64,000 nucleotides of DNA from Streptomyces natalensis ATCC 27448 (GTDB taxonomy: Bacteria > Actinomycetota > Actinomycetes > Streptomycetales > Streptomycetaceae), in the NCBI RefSeq assembly GCF_000935125.1, contig NZ_JRKI01000029.1, forward strand, positions 806,001 through 870,000, read 5' to 3'. Under the pieces are notes generated by a model that made no database searches, was not told the origin of the DNA, and worked only from the letters and a program-made list of their open reading frames with translations. The translations under genes were made by a program, and so were the position numbers. How positions within the stretch are numbered: the stretch's first letter is position 1; each line of letters begins with the position of its first letter. This document shows, piece after piece, positions 32,071 to 40,240 of this stretch.

Positions 32071-32092
32071 TTGGTTGCTTGATGTCAACCAA
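32071..32092. promoter_or_regulatory. MarR-type operator palindrome overlapping a -35 box
   Basis: TTGGTTG-N8-CAACCAA with perfect 7-bp arms, 114 bases upstream of the marR start. On the minus strand the centre reads TTGACATCAAGCAACC, so a consensus -35 (TTGACA) lies within the site. Typical of autorepression. Confidence 0.65.
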
Positions 32093-32440
32093 CTTCCACT
32101 CTAGACCTCGCCCGGGGACGCGACCAGGCCCCGACGGCACACGGGTCCCGCCTCCGGCCCGTACGGGCCGGCAGCAGCTCCCAATGGAGCAGTGCGCCAC
32201 GGACCCGGTGGCGGCCGTCCGGGCGGTTCCGTAAGCCGTTCGGGGTTCACCGGATGGCGATCAACTGCCTCGCAAGCAGGGGAAGTTGGAGGACCGTGCC
32301 CGGACCGGTCCGGGCAACCCGCCCCGTACGGGCGGTTCTCGGCGCAGCGGCACGAGGGAGCGCAGCGTTGGACTTCCGATTGCGACCGATTTAGGCCGAT
32401 GTAAGGCTGGTCCCGTCCGTCGCACAAGGAGGAAAAACCT
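32093..32440. other. intergenic region between marR and the five-gene peptide operon
   Basis: No credible ORF. A weak promoter can be drawn as TTGCGA (32380-32385) and TAAGGC (32402-32407), 16 apart, leading into an about 30-base leader that ends in AAGGAGG (32427-32433). TTGGAC (32368-32373) is a competing -35. No riboswitch-like structure recognised. Confidence 0.4.
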
Positions 32441-32626
32441 ATGGTTACGGATCGCACAGCATCGACCGAAACGACCAGCCTGGCCGCCGAAGTCGAAGGA
32501 CTGCTGGACTCTGCCGAACCGCACGGCGTGTTCCGCGACACCCGCGAGTGTGCTGGGGGCCTGGCGCTGTTCGGGCTCCTGCTCGTCTCGCCGCCCACTC
32601 CCCGTCCGAAGACGGACCCGCGATAA
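32441..32626 (+). CDS. 61-residue peptide, first gene of a five-gene operon (candidate precursor peptide)
   Basis: ATG 32441 follows AAGGAGG at ideal spacing, the best ribosome site in the region. The peptide has an acidic, Thr/Ser-rich N-terminal half (MVTDRTASTETTSLAAEVEG) resembling a RiPP leader. A single Cys in RDTRECAGG leads into the hydrophobic run LALFGLLLVSPP, then a basic tail. The stop is 12 bases before the next start. It could be a precursor peptide modified by the downstream proteins or a small membrane-associated partner; no known precursor family is recognised. Confidence 0.7.
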   Translation: MVTDRTASTETTSLAAEVEGLLDSAEPHGVFRDTRECAGGLALFGLLLVSPPTPRPKTDPR

Positions 32627-32638
32627 AAGGGGCACGCG

Positions 32639-33337
32639 TTGGCTGAACAGGCACAGGGCGCAGTCCCACTGAGCGCTGTGATTGCCGATGCCGCAACCGG
32701 GATCGCCCTCGCCCTTCGGGGTGAGGGCGACCCTTACGCCCTGTCACGCATTCTGCGGCAGGGCGATGCGGTCTCGCTCGGGGCGCTGCGGGTGCTGGGC
32801 GCGGACGCACTGGCACCGTATGCACTGGACCACCGGGTGTGCCCCGGTGGCGACGACGAGAAGGTGGTGCGCGAGGCGCTCGCCGCCTATCCACCGGGAG
32901 CCGACGCCTCGGAGGTGTCGGTGTGGACCTACCGGGGCCTGGTCGAGGCCTCGCACTCGTTGCTGCCCGGCGGCGCGGAGCACTGGCCGCAGCCACCGCA
33001 GGCGGGAGCCGACTGGGTGCGGGCGGACCCCTGGCCCAAGCTCGCCCACCGGGCGTCCCAGCTCGCCGCGCTCGCCCTCCCCGGGCTCGCGCCGGGTCTC
33101 GCCGAGGATCTGACGGCCCGTACGGACGACCTGGCGCGCGGCTTCGTGCGTGCCGTCCGCCGCCGGGACTGGTTGCAGGCGGCCGGTGTGGGCCGCTGGC
33201 TGGCCCGGCTGCCCGAGGTGCCGCAGTCCCTGGGGCTGGATGCCGGGCTCGCCTTCGTACGGCAGATGAGCGGCGGCGACGCCCGGGTGGCGGTGCAGGT
33301 GGCGGCCGCCCGGCGGTTCTACGGGCGGGGTTGGTGA
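32639..33337 (+). CDS. hypothetical protein, second gene of the peptide operon
   Basis: 232 residues, soluble, rich in Ala and Leu. It starts at a TTG behind AAAAGGGG and ends overlapping the next GTG (GTGA). Visible blocks are VIADAATGIALALRGEGDPYALSR, VWTYRGLVEASHSLLPGG and a helical C-terminal half (TARTDDLARGFVRAVRRRDWLQAAGVGRWLARL). No catalytic motif recognised. Rare-start use and tight coupling suggest it is made in fixed ratio with its neighbours. Confidence 0.75.
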   Translation: MAEQAQGAVPLSAVIADAATGIALALRGEGDPYALSRILRQGDAVSLGALRVLGADALAPYALDHRVCPGGDDEKVVREALAAYPPGADASEVSVWTYRGLVEASHSLLPGGAEHWPQPPQAGADWVRADPWPKLAHRASQLAALALPGLAPGLAEDLTARTDDLARGFVRAVRRRDWLQAAGVGRWLARLPEVPQSLGLDAGLAFVRQMSGGDARVAVQVAAARRFYGRGW

Positions 33338-34314
33338 CCGGCGGCCGGGGCGACCCCGGGCTGCTGGACCGGATGGTCGCCGACTGCCTGGGCTGGCTGG
33401 ATGCGGCGCGGCCGCACTTCCGCCTGCCCGCGAACGCGACCACCGACGCCGACCCGAACCTGACCCTCAAACCGCTCGGCGAATTGGCCGAACTGGCCCA
33501 TCTGATCGGTGAATTGCACCCGATCGGGGACATCCGCCAGGTGGCGCGCGATCTGTTCGCGTTCGCCTGGGAACAGACCCGCGACGGCGAGCTGTTCGCC
33601 GAGCTGATCCGCGGCGAGCCGTTTGCCACCTATCCGATGGAGCTCTACGGGGCCTTCGCCCAGGCCGGGCTGCGTCATGAGGACGTCGAGGAGCTGCTGG
33701 CCACGACGGCCCGGCTGCGCGGCCGGCGGGTGGCGCGCGAGGACCACACCCGTACGCTCGCGGTCCTCAACGCCGAGCGGCGCATCGGGCTGGTGCAACA
33801 TGCCGACTTCGACGCCGAGTTCGCACGCACGGGGCTGGGTCTGCTGCCGGAACCCTGGGTGCTGGACCGCAAGGCCGCGTACGGCGTGACCCACGACGTC
33901 TTCCATCTGACGCAGTGGGGCCGCCTGCGCGAACGGCTGGCCCCCGAGTTCGCCGGCTATCTGCGGCTGTGGCTCCCCGCCTGGCTGGAGAACTGGCTGG
34001 AGGAAGAACTCTGGGACCTGGTGGGCGAGTTGCTGGCCGTGAGCGCCTGCCTGCCCGACGCCCCCTGCGATCCGGGCGCCTGGCAGCGGCTGGCCGGTGC
34101 GCAGCGGGCCGACGGGGCGGTCCCGGAGACCGGCGCCGCGCCCTGCCCGGACGACCCCGCCGGGGTCTTCATGGCCTGCTACCACTCCACCCTGGTGACC
34201 GCGTTCGCCGGGACTCTCGCGCGCACCGCCCGCAAGCCCCCGGCGCCGGGCACGACAAGTGCGAAGGCCCGGCGCGCCCCCTCCGTACGCTGCGAAAGCG
34301 AGGCACTTCCGTGA
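33334..34314 (+). CDS. uncharacterised protein, paralogue 1 of the peptide operon
   Basis: 326 residues, no signal peptide. It shares a whole-length pattern with the next gene: LKPLGELAELAHLI, P-x-E-x-Y, VLNAERRIGL, then the THDVFHLTQWG motif (His187 and His191 in H-x3-H spacing), LPAWLENWLEEELWDLVGELL, ACLP and YHSTLVTAFA. The repeated conserved His and acidic residues hint at a metal site, but I recognise no enzyme family. I suspect an actinobacterial DUF (perhaps DUF6895, from memory, unchecked). GTG start overlaps the previous stop. Confidence 0.75.
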   Translation: MTGGRGDPGLLDRMVADCLGWLDAARPHFRLPANATTDADPNLTLKPLGELAELAHLIGELHPIGDIRQVARDLFAFAWEQTRDGELFAELIRGEPFATYPMELYGAFAQAGLRHEDVEELLATTARLRGRRVAREDHTRTLAVLNAERRIGLVQHADFDAEFARTGLGLLPEPWVLDRKAAYGVTHDVFHLTQWGRLRERLAPEFAGYLRLWLPAWLENWLEEELWDLVGELLAVSACLPDAPCDPGAWQRLAGAQRADGAVPETGAAPCPDDPAGVFMACYHSTLVTAFAGTLARTARKPPAPGTTSAKARRAPSVRCESEALP

Positions 34315-35246
34315 CGGTGACGGCCGCACCCGCTCCCCCGGCGCTGCTGCACGGCGTCGGCGACCGGGCCCTGACCTGGCTCGACAAGCACCGCGAGTTC
34401 TTCCGGCCGACCGATCAGGACCGCGCCAGCGGCGCCGCGCTGATCGAACGGCTCAAGCCCATCGGCGAGTTGGCGATCAATATGCAGGTGCTGTTCCGGG
34501 AGGGCGTGGCCGGTTCCCGGCAGCACGCACGGGCCGGGCAGCTGCTGGACTTCACCTGGCGGGAGCTGCTGGACGGCGGCAATGTGCTGGCCGCGCTCCA
34601 GCACGAGGAGCCGTTCTCGCCCGTTCCCCTGGAGGTCTATGCGACCTTCCACGAACTGGGCCACCGCCATCCCGCGCTGGAGACCGCCCTGGAGGTCGTC
34701 CGGCGCACCGCCACCTGGACGACGCTGGAGTTGGTGCCCAACCGGCGGCTCGGCGTCCTCAACGCCGAACGAAGGGTGCAGCTCCCGCCGAGCGCCGATT
34801 TCGACCAGGCGCTGGCGGCCACCTGGCTGGGCCGGATGCCGGAGCCGTGGACGGTGCAGTACCACATCGCCTACGACCTCACCCACACCATCTTCCATAT
34901 CACCAACTGGGGCGAGGCGCCCGAGCGCATTCCCGCGGCGCTCGCCGACTATCTGGCGCGCTATCTGCCCGCCTGGATGGACGACTGGGCCGACATGGAG
35001 CACTGGGATCTGCTCGGTGAGCTGCTGGTCGTCGATGCCTGTCTACCGCGGCCCACACTGGACGGACAGATGTGGGAGCGGTATGCGGCCGCGCAGTCCG
35101 ACAGCGGGGCGATGCCCATTCAGCACGGTATGCCGGCCGGAGATCCGGAAGAGGTCTTCGATCTGGTCCATCACCCGACCCTGGTGGCCGCGTTCGCCTC
35201 GGCGATGGCCACCTCCCGGTCGCTCTCGGCCGCCGCGGCCGGATGA
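34311..35246 (+). CDS. uncharacterised protein, paralogue 2 of the peptide operon
   Basis: 311 residues, start GTG 34311 overlapping the previous stop (GTGA) and stop overlapping the next ATG (ATGA). Aligns by eye along its whole length with the upstream gene: LKPIGELAINMQVLF, PLEVYATF, VLNAERRVQL, LTHTIFHITNWG (His192, His196), LPAWMDDWADMEHWDLLGELLVVDACLP and HHPTLVAAFA. Two diverged but strictly adjacent copies suggest a heterodimer or two successive steps. Function unknown. Confidence 0.75.
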   Translation: MTVTAAPAPPALLHGVGDRALTWLDKHREFFRPTDQDRASGAALIERLKPIGELAINMQVLFREGVAGSRQHARAGQLLDFTWRELLDGGNVLAALQHEEPFSPVPLEVYATFHELGHRHPALETALEVVRRTATWTTLELVPNRRLGVLNAERRVQLPPSADFDQALAATWLGRMPEPWTVQYHIAYDLTHTIFHITNWGEAPERIPAALADYLARYLPAWMDDWADMEHWDLLGELLVVDACLPRPTLDGQMWERYAAAQSDSGAMPIQHGMPAGDPEEVFDLVHHPTLVAAFASAMATSRSLSAAAAG

Positions 35247-36295
35247 GCCGCGCCCACGCCGGCGGCGACCTGGGTGACCGTCTCGCGGAGGCGGTCACCC
35301 TCATCGACGCCCCGGACATCGTGCTGGCCGTCACCCACCGCAGGCGGCGTTCCGTCATCACCGGGGGCACCGCCCTCGCCCCGCCCACCCCCCGGCATGC
35401 GCTGCGCTACGAACTCGGCTCGCTGTCCAAGACGTTCACCGTGCTGCTGCTCGCCGAGCTGGCCGAATCGGGCGCGCTGTCCCTCGACGACCGGCTGTCG
35501 AGCCATCTGCCCGGACTGCACCTGCCGCACGCCGCCTCGCGCCGGATCACCCTGCGCCATCTGGCCACCCACACCTCCGGGCTGCCCCGTATCCCGGCCG
35601 ACCTGGTGGCCGGCGCGCTGCTGCACCCGTACCGCAACGGCTACACCGGTTACGACACCGACCGGCTGCTGACCACCTTCGCCCGGACCTGGCCCCGCAG
35701 CGCCCCCGGCACCCGCTGGCGCTACTCCAACTTCGGGCTGGCGCTGCTCGGCCCGGCGATCGAGAGCGCCACCGGCACGGACTTCGGCACCCTGCTCACC
35801 GAACGGGTGCTCAAGCCGCTCGCCCTGAACGGCACCACGCTCGGCGCCGGCACCACCGGGACCGACGCCATCGGGCACCGTACGAACGGCAGAACGCCGG
35901 TCCGCGGCACCGACATGGGCGGCTTCCGCGCCGCCGGAGCCGTGCATGCGCCCCCGGACGATCTGCTCACCTATCTGGAAGCGCATCTCTTCCCCGAGGA
36001 CACCCCGCTGGCCGGGGCGCTGCGCGCGGTGCAGATCCCGCAGCTGCGCCGGGGCTGGCGGCACCGCCACACCCACACCCTCACGTGGTTCCACCACCCG
36101 GCGCCGCGCGGCCCGTTGCTCTTCCACGCCGGGGCGACCTTCGGCCAGCAGACGTTCCTGGGCTTCCACCCGGTCTCCGGCACGGCCGTGGTGGCCGCCG
36201 CCACCCGGCGCGGCCGCACCTGCCATATGGTCGACACCGCCTACGAGCTGCTGTACGAACTGGCGGACGAGCCCGCGGACGCGGAGCAGGGGTAG
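35243..36295 (+). CDS. beta-lactamase-fold serine hydrolase (class C / D-Ala-D-Ala carboxypeptidase type)
   Basis: 350 residues. SxxK at Ser60-Lys63 (ELGSLSKTF), YxN at Tyr161-Asn163 (RYSNFG) and a C-terminal HAG triad (His295) replacing KTG give the full serine beta-lactamase/esterase site. There is no signal peptide, so it acts in the cytoplasm, more like an esterase or peptide hydrolase than resistance. Last gene of the operon (ATGA overlap). Its TAG stop is formed by TA target duplication plus the MITE's first G; without the MITE the stop would be TAA, so the protein is unchanged. Confidence 0.87.
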   Translation: MSRAHAGGDLGDRLAEAVTLIDAPDIVLAVTHRRRRSVITGGTALAPPTPRHALRYELGSLSKTFTVLLLAELAESGALSLDDRLSSHLPGLHLPHAASRRITLRHLATHTSGLPRIPADLVAGALLHPYRNGYTGYDTDRLLTTFARTWPRSAPGTRWRYSNFGLALLGPAIESATGTDFGTLLTERVLKPLALNGTTLGAGTTGTDAIGHRTNGRTPVRGTDMGGFRAAGAVHAPPDDLLTYLEAHLFPEDTPLAGALRAVQIPQLRRGWRHRHTHTLTWFHHPAPRGPLLFHAGATFGQQTFLGFHPVSGTAVVAAATRRGRTCHMVDTAYELLYELADEPADAEQG

Positions 36296-36457
36296 GGCCC
36301 TTCTGATGGATCTCCGTGGGAGAAGGAGCGGCGTCCGGTGCGTGCTCTCGGCGTGCCGCGCGGAAGTCCTCGTAGCGGCGCTACTTGGGCTTTCGTGCGG
36401 TGCGGCGAGAGGGCGTGCCGGGCGTCGCGACGCCGCGGAGATCCATCAGAAGGGCCC
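36295..36457. mobile_element. MITE (163 bp) with perfect 22-bp terminal inverted repeats and TA target duplication
   Basis: Left end GGGCCCTTCTGATGGATCTC plus CG (36295-36316) and right end 36436-36457 are exactly complementary over 22 bases. TA flanks at 36293-36294 and 36458-36459. No ORF inside. Internal GTCCGGTGCGTGC and GCGTGCCGGGCG match the MITE at 9516. GTAGC-GGC-GCTAC forms a central hairpin. Non-autonomous IS630/Tc1-type element. Confidence 0.85.
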
Positions 36458-36477
36458 TAAGGCTCGCGCCGACCCAC

Positions 36478-36490
36478 CGGACAGGCCCTA
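36478..36490 (-). mobile_element. isolated MITE-type end (TAGGGCCTGTCC) fused to a stop codon
   Basis: Reading the minus strand, the regulator gene ends TAG and continues GGCCTGTCCGGTGGG. The first ten bases after TA (GGGCCTGTCC) resemble the right end of the 9516 element (GGGCCTGTGTCGG) and keep the TA flank. No matching partner end was found on the other side, so it may be a relic or the outer end of a nested element with 36295-36457 inside. Confidence 0.4.
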
Positions 36491-38536
36491 GAGATCGCCC
36501 GCCAGAACCCTGGCCAAGGAGGTCTCGGGGCGGGCCTCGGTGCCCCGGCGGTAGGCGTCCGCATACGCCTTGTCGCCGATCGCGGCGCGCGCCCGCTGCT
36601 CGCACTCCTCGCGGACGGCGCGCAGTTCGGGGGTGCCGCGCTGGGGGTGCCCGACGGTGCGCCAGTAGGCCTGGCCGGTGCCGTAGACGACGGCGGCGCT
36701 CTCGCCGTTGCCCTGGGCGGCGACCGCGGCGGCCAGCAGGTCCAGGCCGAGGGCGATGCCGAAGTTGTCGCCGATGGCCTGTTTGGCGGCGAGCATGGCG
36801 CGGGCGTGTCCGGCGGAGTCCTGGGGGCGGCCCTGGAGGAGGGCGATCAGCGAGAGCTGGTAGTCGGCGTAGGAGCGGGCCCAGTACTCGCCGTGCGCCA
36901 CGCAGTCGCGGCGCAGTTCGGCGGCCTCGGCGCGGGCCTCGGTGAGCTTGCCCAGGGCGGTGAGCGCGAAGATCCGCACGATGTGGCAGCGCAGCCGGGC
37001 GGCGGAGTCGAAGGGGGCGTCCGGCATCGGGCCGAGCACATGGTCGGCGACGGTGTACCCGGCGAGCGGACGGCCGGCCATCAGATGGGTCAGGCCCACC
37101 AGATAGCCGGCCGCGAGCATCGCCTCCGCATCGCCCTCCTCGCGGGCGGCGCGCGAACACTGGCGGCCCAGTTCGTCGGCGGTGTCCAGATCGCCCTGGA
37201 AGAGCAGGGCGACGCCGAGCATCCACAGCGCCCGGGTACGGGCCGGGCTCGGGGCCAGGCGGGCGGCCAGGGCGCGCTCAAGATAGCCGCGGGCCTCGTG
37301 CAGATGGCGGCAGCAGCTCCAGAAGAAGCCGATGCAGGCGCTGAGTTCCTGGGCGCGCTCGGGGTCGGCGACCAGGAGGTGGTCGAGCGCGGTGCACAGG
37401 TCGACATGGGCCTCGGCGACCCGTTCGTACCACCGGACCTGGTCGGGGCCGAGCCAGCCGGCGTCGGCCCGGCGGCCGAAGCCGAGGAAGTGCTCGGCGT
37501 GCCGGTCGGCGAGCGTCCCTACCTCGCCCAGTTCCGCCAGCCACAGCCGACCGTACTCGCGCAGGGTGTCGAGCATGCTGAAGCGCTGCCCCTCGCGGCT
37601 GATCACCGACTTGGCGGCCAGGCCGGCGAGGGCGGTGCGGACGTCCTGGGGGCTCAGCGGGCCGCCGGCGCAGACGGACTGGGCGGACTCCTCGTCGAAG
37701 GTGCCGCGGAAGACGGACAGCCGGGCCCACAGCAGCCGCTCCAGCGGTGCGCACAGCTCATGGCTCCAGCCGATGGCGGTGCGCAGGGTGCGGTGCCGCG
37801 GGGGGCGGGCCGACGGATCGCCCGCGAGCGCCTCGAAGCGGGAGTTGAGGCGTTCGGCGACCCGCTCGGGGGAGCTGTCCGCCAGCTGGGCGCCGGCCAG
37901 TTCCAGGGCGAGCGGGATGCCTTCGAGACGGCGGCAGATGGCGGCGGCGGCCACGGCGTGCGCCGGGTCGGTGAGGCGGAGGCCGGGTGCCGCGGCCCCG
38001 GCGCGCTCGCGGAAGAGGGCCAGCGCCTCGTTGTCGCCCTCCACCGACAGCGGTTCGACCTCGGTGATCCACTCGCCGACCACGTCCAGCGGCTGCCGGC
38101 TGGTGATCAGGACGGTCAGCAGCGGCGCGGCCGTCAGCAGATCGCCGATCAGGTCCCGGCAGGAGTCGACGAGATGCTCGCAGGAGTCCAGCACCAGCAG
38201 CATCCGCTTGTCCGACAACCAGTCGCACAGCGCGGCCACCGGCATCCGCGCGGTGTGGTCGGACAGGCCCACGGCGTCGCAGACGGCGGCCGGCAGCAGC
38301 CGGTCGCCCTGGAGCGGCCACAGGTCGGCCCAGCGCACGCCGTCCGGATGACGGGTCGCCGCGGCGGCCGCGGCCCGCATCGCGATGCGGGTCTTGCCGA
38401 CGCCTCCGGGGCCGGTGAGGGTGATCAGCCGGTGCTGCGCCAACTCGATGTTCACTCTGCGCAGTTCGTCCCTACGCCCGACGAAACTGGTGGATTCTTC
38501 GGGAATATTGCTCGCCACCGGCCCAGTTTGCCCCAC
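36488..38536 (-). CDS. AfsR/LuxR-like NB-ARC ATPase regulator with TPR-type C-terminus, no HTH seen
   Basis: About 682 residues. Starts with the STAND-type pattern SFVGRRDELRRV, Walker A TGPGGVGKTR, Walker B LLVLDSCEHL and GIPLALELAGAQL, then winged-helix-like and TPR-like helices (AHVDLCTALDHLL, ALWMLGVALLFQGDLDTADELG). Such proteins are ligand-gated ATPases that control secondary metabolism. There is no LuxR HTH at the C-terminus and no SARP domain at the N-terminus, so how it contacts DNA is unclear. The TAG stop is part of a MITE-like end, so the C-terminus may have been altered. GTG 38518 is an alternative start. Confidence 0.82.
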   Translation of the reverse strand: MGQTGPVASNIPEESTSFVGRRDELRRVNIELAQHRLITLTGPGGVGKTRIAMRAAAAAATRHPDGVRWADLWPLQGDRLLPAAVCDAVGLSDHTARMPVAALCDWLSDKRMLLVLDSCEHLVDSCRDLIGDLLTAAPLLTVLITSRQPLDVVGEWITEVEPLSVEGDNEALALFRERAGAAAPGLRLTDPAHAVAAAAICRRLEGIPLALELAGAQLADSSPERVAERLNSRFEALAGDPSARPPRHRTLRTAIGWSHELCAPLERLLWARLSVFRGTFDEESAQSVCAGGPLSPQDVRTALAGLAAKSVISREGQRFSMLDTLREYGRLWLAELGEVGTLADRHAEHFLGFGRRADAGWLGPDQVRWYERVAEAHVDLCTALDHLLVADPERAQELSACIGFFWSCCRHLHEARGYLERALAARLAPSPARTRALWMLGVALLFQGDLDTADELGRQCSRAAREEGDAEAMLAAGYLVGLTHLMAGRPLAGYTVADHVLGPMPDAPFDSAARLRCHIVRIFALTALGKLTEARAEAAELRRDCVAHGEYWARSYADYQLSLIALLQGRPQDSAGHARAMLAAKQAIGDNFGIALGLDLLAAAVAAQGNGESAAVVYGTGQAYWRTVGHPQRGTPELRAVREECEQRARAAIGDKAYADAYRRGTEARPETSLARVLAGDL

Positions 38537-38601
38537 GCGGCCCCGGGAAGGGGCCGTGACGTACCCGTTCGCCCGATGGCGTGCGGTGGCGCACCACGGC
38601 G

Positions 38602-40149
38602 TCAGGGCAGGCCGCGGTGGTACGGGCGGGGCGCGGTGTCACCCGATGGTTTGCCGTGACGAGGTTGACGTCCGTCCCCCGCCCGCCCCCGGGCCGCCGT
38701 CCCGGCCTCACCCTTGCACAACTCCCCCAAGGAAAGGGCTAGTTGTGCTGTCGGCACGTCCGTCCGCCGGGCGGAGGTCCGGCGCGGCGTACGGCCCTTG
38801 TCGATGATTTGTGCGCGGGTTCCCCCGACCAGACCGGGGCGGTCCGGGGCGGCCGGTGCCGTGTGCGGGTCGGCGTCCGCGAGCCGGCCGAGCAGATCGA
38901 GGAAACGGTCCTGGTGGGCGGCGAGTTCGCACTCCTCGTACAGCGCGGGGTTGGCGTCGTGGTCGATGCGCAGACCGGCGCCGTGGGGGCGGCGGTGCAG
39001 GGTGAGAGTCATATCGTCGACGGCGCCGGCGGCGAGGTGGTGGATGGCGGAGGGCGCCCCGGCGAAGGCGGGGGCGTCGTCGCCGTGCAGGAGGTGGATG
39101 CGCGGTCCGGTCAGCCGCCGGTGGCCGGGCAGGCCGAGGTCGCGGCGGATGTCCTCCGGGCGGTAGCGCTGGTGGCGGCGGGCGGCGCGGACGGCCAGGA
39201 CGGTCTGGCGGGTCAGATCGGCGAAGGTCGCCCCTGCAGGCACGGCCAGGCGCAGCGGCAGCACGGTGCCGACGGCTCCGGGGACGCGCAGCGCGGTGGC
39301 GCTGATCCGGCCGCGCAGCGGGAGGCCGAGGACGACCTCGCGGCTGCCGGTGGCCTGTGCGAGATGGCATGCCTGCGCGGTGATCAGGACGTCGGGCCAG
39401 GTGGCGCGGACGGCGGCGGCCAGGGCGTCGATCCGCTGGGTGAGTTCGGCGCCGAGGTGGGCGGTGGTGCGCAGGGGTGTACGGGCGGCGGGGGCGCTGC
39501 GGCCGGCGAGGGTGGGGGCCTGCGGGCGGTCGGCGAGGGCGTGCCGCCAGTAGGTGCGGTCGGCGTCGTAGCCCTCGCCCGCCCGGTACGCGCGCTCCTC
39601 GGCCGCCAGGTCCGCGAGCCGTCCGAAGGGGCTGGGGCCGGGGTCCTCCCCCGCGGCGAGGGTGGTGTAGAGCTGGGCGACGCGGCGCAGCACGAGGGTG
39701 AAGCCGTGGCCGTCCAGCGCGAGGCGGTGCACCCGCTGGTACCACAGCCAGCGGCGTGCGCCCACCTGGAACAGGGCGTGCCGGAAGAGCGGTCCGGCGG
39801 CGAGGTCGAAGGGGCGGGCGAGGTCGTCGCGCATCCAGGCGCGGGCCACCGCGTCCGGATCGCCCAGGTCGAGAAGGGTGGCCGCGTGCAGGGCGAAGCC
39901 GTGGCCGGGCGGCTCGATCTCGACCGGGAACTGCCGCGGCCCGTCGGGCGTTTCCTCGATGCGCAGCCGCAGCGCATCGCTCTCGCCGACGGTCCGGTGC
40001 AGCGCCTCGGCGAAGCGGACGGCGTCGAGCGGGCCGTGGATCTCGACGCAGGCCGCAGTGGTATGGGCGGGGCTGTCCGGATCGCGGGCCTGCGCGTGCC
40101 ACAGGGCGCGCTGGGCGGCGGTGAGCGGGGCAGGCAGAGGGCTCGGCAT
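38602..40149 (-). CDS. free-standing NRPS condensation domain
   Basis: 515 residues, one C-domain plus tail. The pattern fits: LTAAQRALWHAQARDPDSPAH at the start, RLRIEETPDGPRQF, then RVHRLALDGHGF in place of the usual HHxxxDG (first His and the Asp kept, second His replaced by Arg), and later GLPLRGR and GTVLPLRL. No adenylation or carrier domain accompanies it. It lies downstream of the dhbA-like gene under the iron box, so it probably joins 2,3-dihydroxybenzoate to an amine or amino acid in siderophore synthesis, as VibH does (inference). GAAAGG precedes ATG 40149. Confidence 0.8.
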   Translation of the reverse strand: MPSPLPAPLTAAQRALWHAQARDPDSPAHTTAACVEIHGPLDAVRFAEALHRTVGESDALRLRIEETPDGPRQFPVEIEPPGHGFALHAATLLDLGDPDAVARAWMRDDLARPFDLAAGPLFRHALFQVGARRWLWYQRVHRLALDGHGFTLVLRRVAQLYTTLAAGEDPGPSPFGRLADLAAEERAYRAGEGYDADRTYWRHALADRPQAPTLAGRSAPAARTPLRTTAHLGAELTQRIDALAAAVRATWPDVLITAQACHLAQATGSREVVLGLPLRGRISATALRVPGAVGTVLPLRLAVPAGATFADLTRQTVLAVRAARRHQRYRPEDIRRDLGLPGHRRLTGPRIHLLHGDDAPAFAGAPSAIHHLAAGAVDDMTLTLHRRPHGAGLRIDHDANPALYEECELAAHQDRFLDLLGRLADADPHTAPAAPDRPGLVGGTRAQIIDKGRTPRRTSARRTDVPTAQLALSLGELCKGEAGTAARGRAGDGRQPRHGKPSGDTAPRPYHRGLP

Positions 40150-40240
40150 GGGGGGCCTTTCGCGGCGGCGGAGAAGGGGGACGGGGTGCGGCGTGCGACG
40201 TGCGGGGTGGGATGACGGGTTACGACGAGGGGCGGGTCGG

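Noticed and set aside
32441..32626. Lanthipeptide or lasso-peptide precursor
   Set aside because: No LanC/LanM, lasso cyclase/peptidase or YcaO-type gene is nearby, and the peptide has a single Cys, so no known RiPP class can be assigned.
35243..36295. Antibiotic-resistance beta-lactamase
   Set aside because: No export signal and an HAG triad in place of KTG; the cytoplasmic operon context argues for a housekeeping or biosynthetic hydrolase.
36647..38659. 670-residue plus-strand frame
   Set aside because: Antisense of the NB-ARC regulator, which has intact Walker motifs.
38602..40149. Full NRPS gene cluster
   Set aside because: Only a condensation domain is present; no adenylation or carrier domain within reach.
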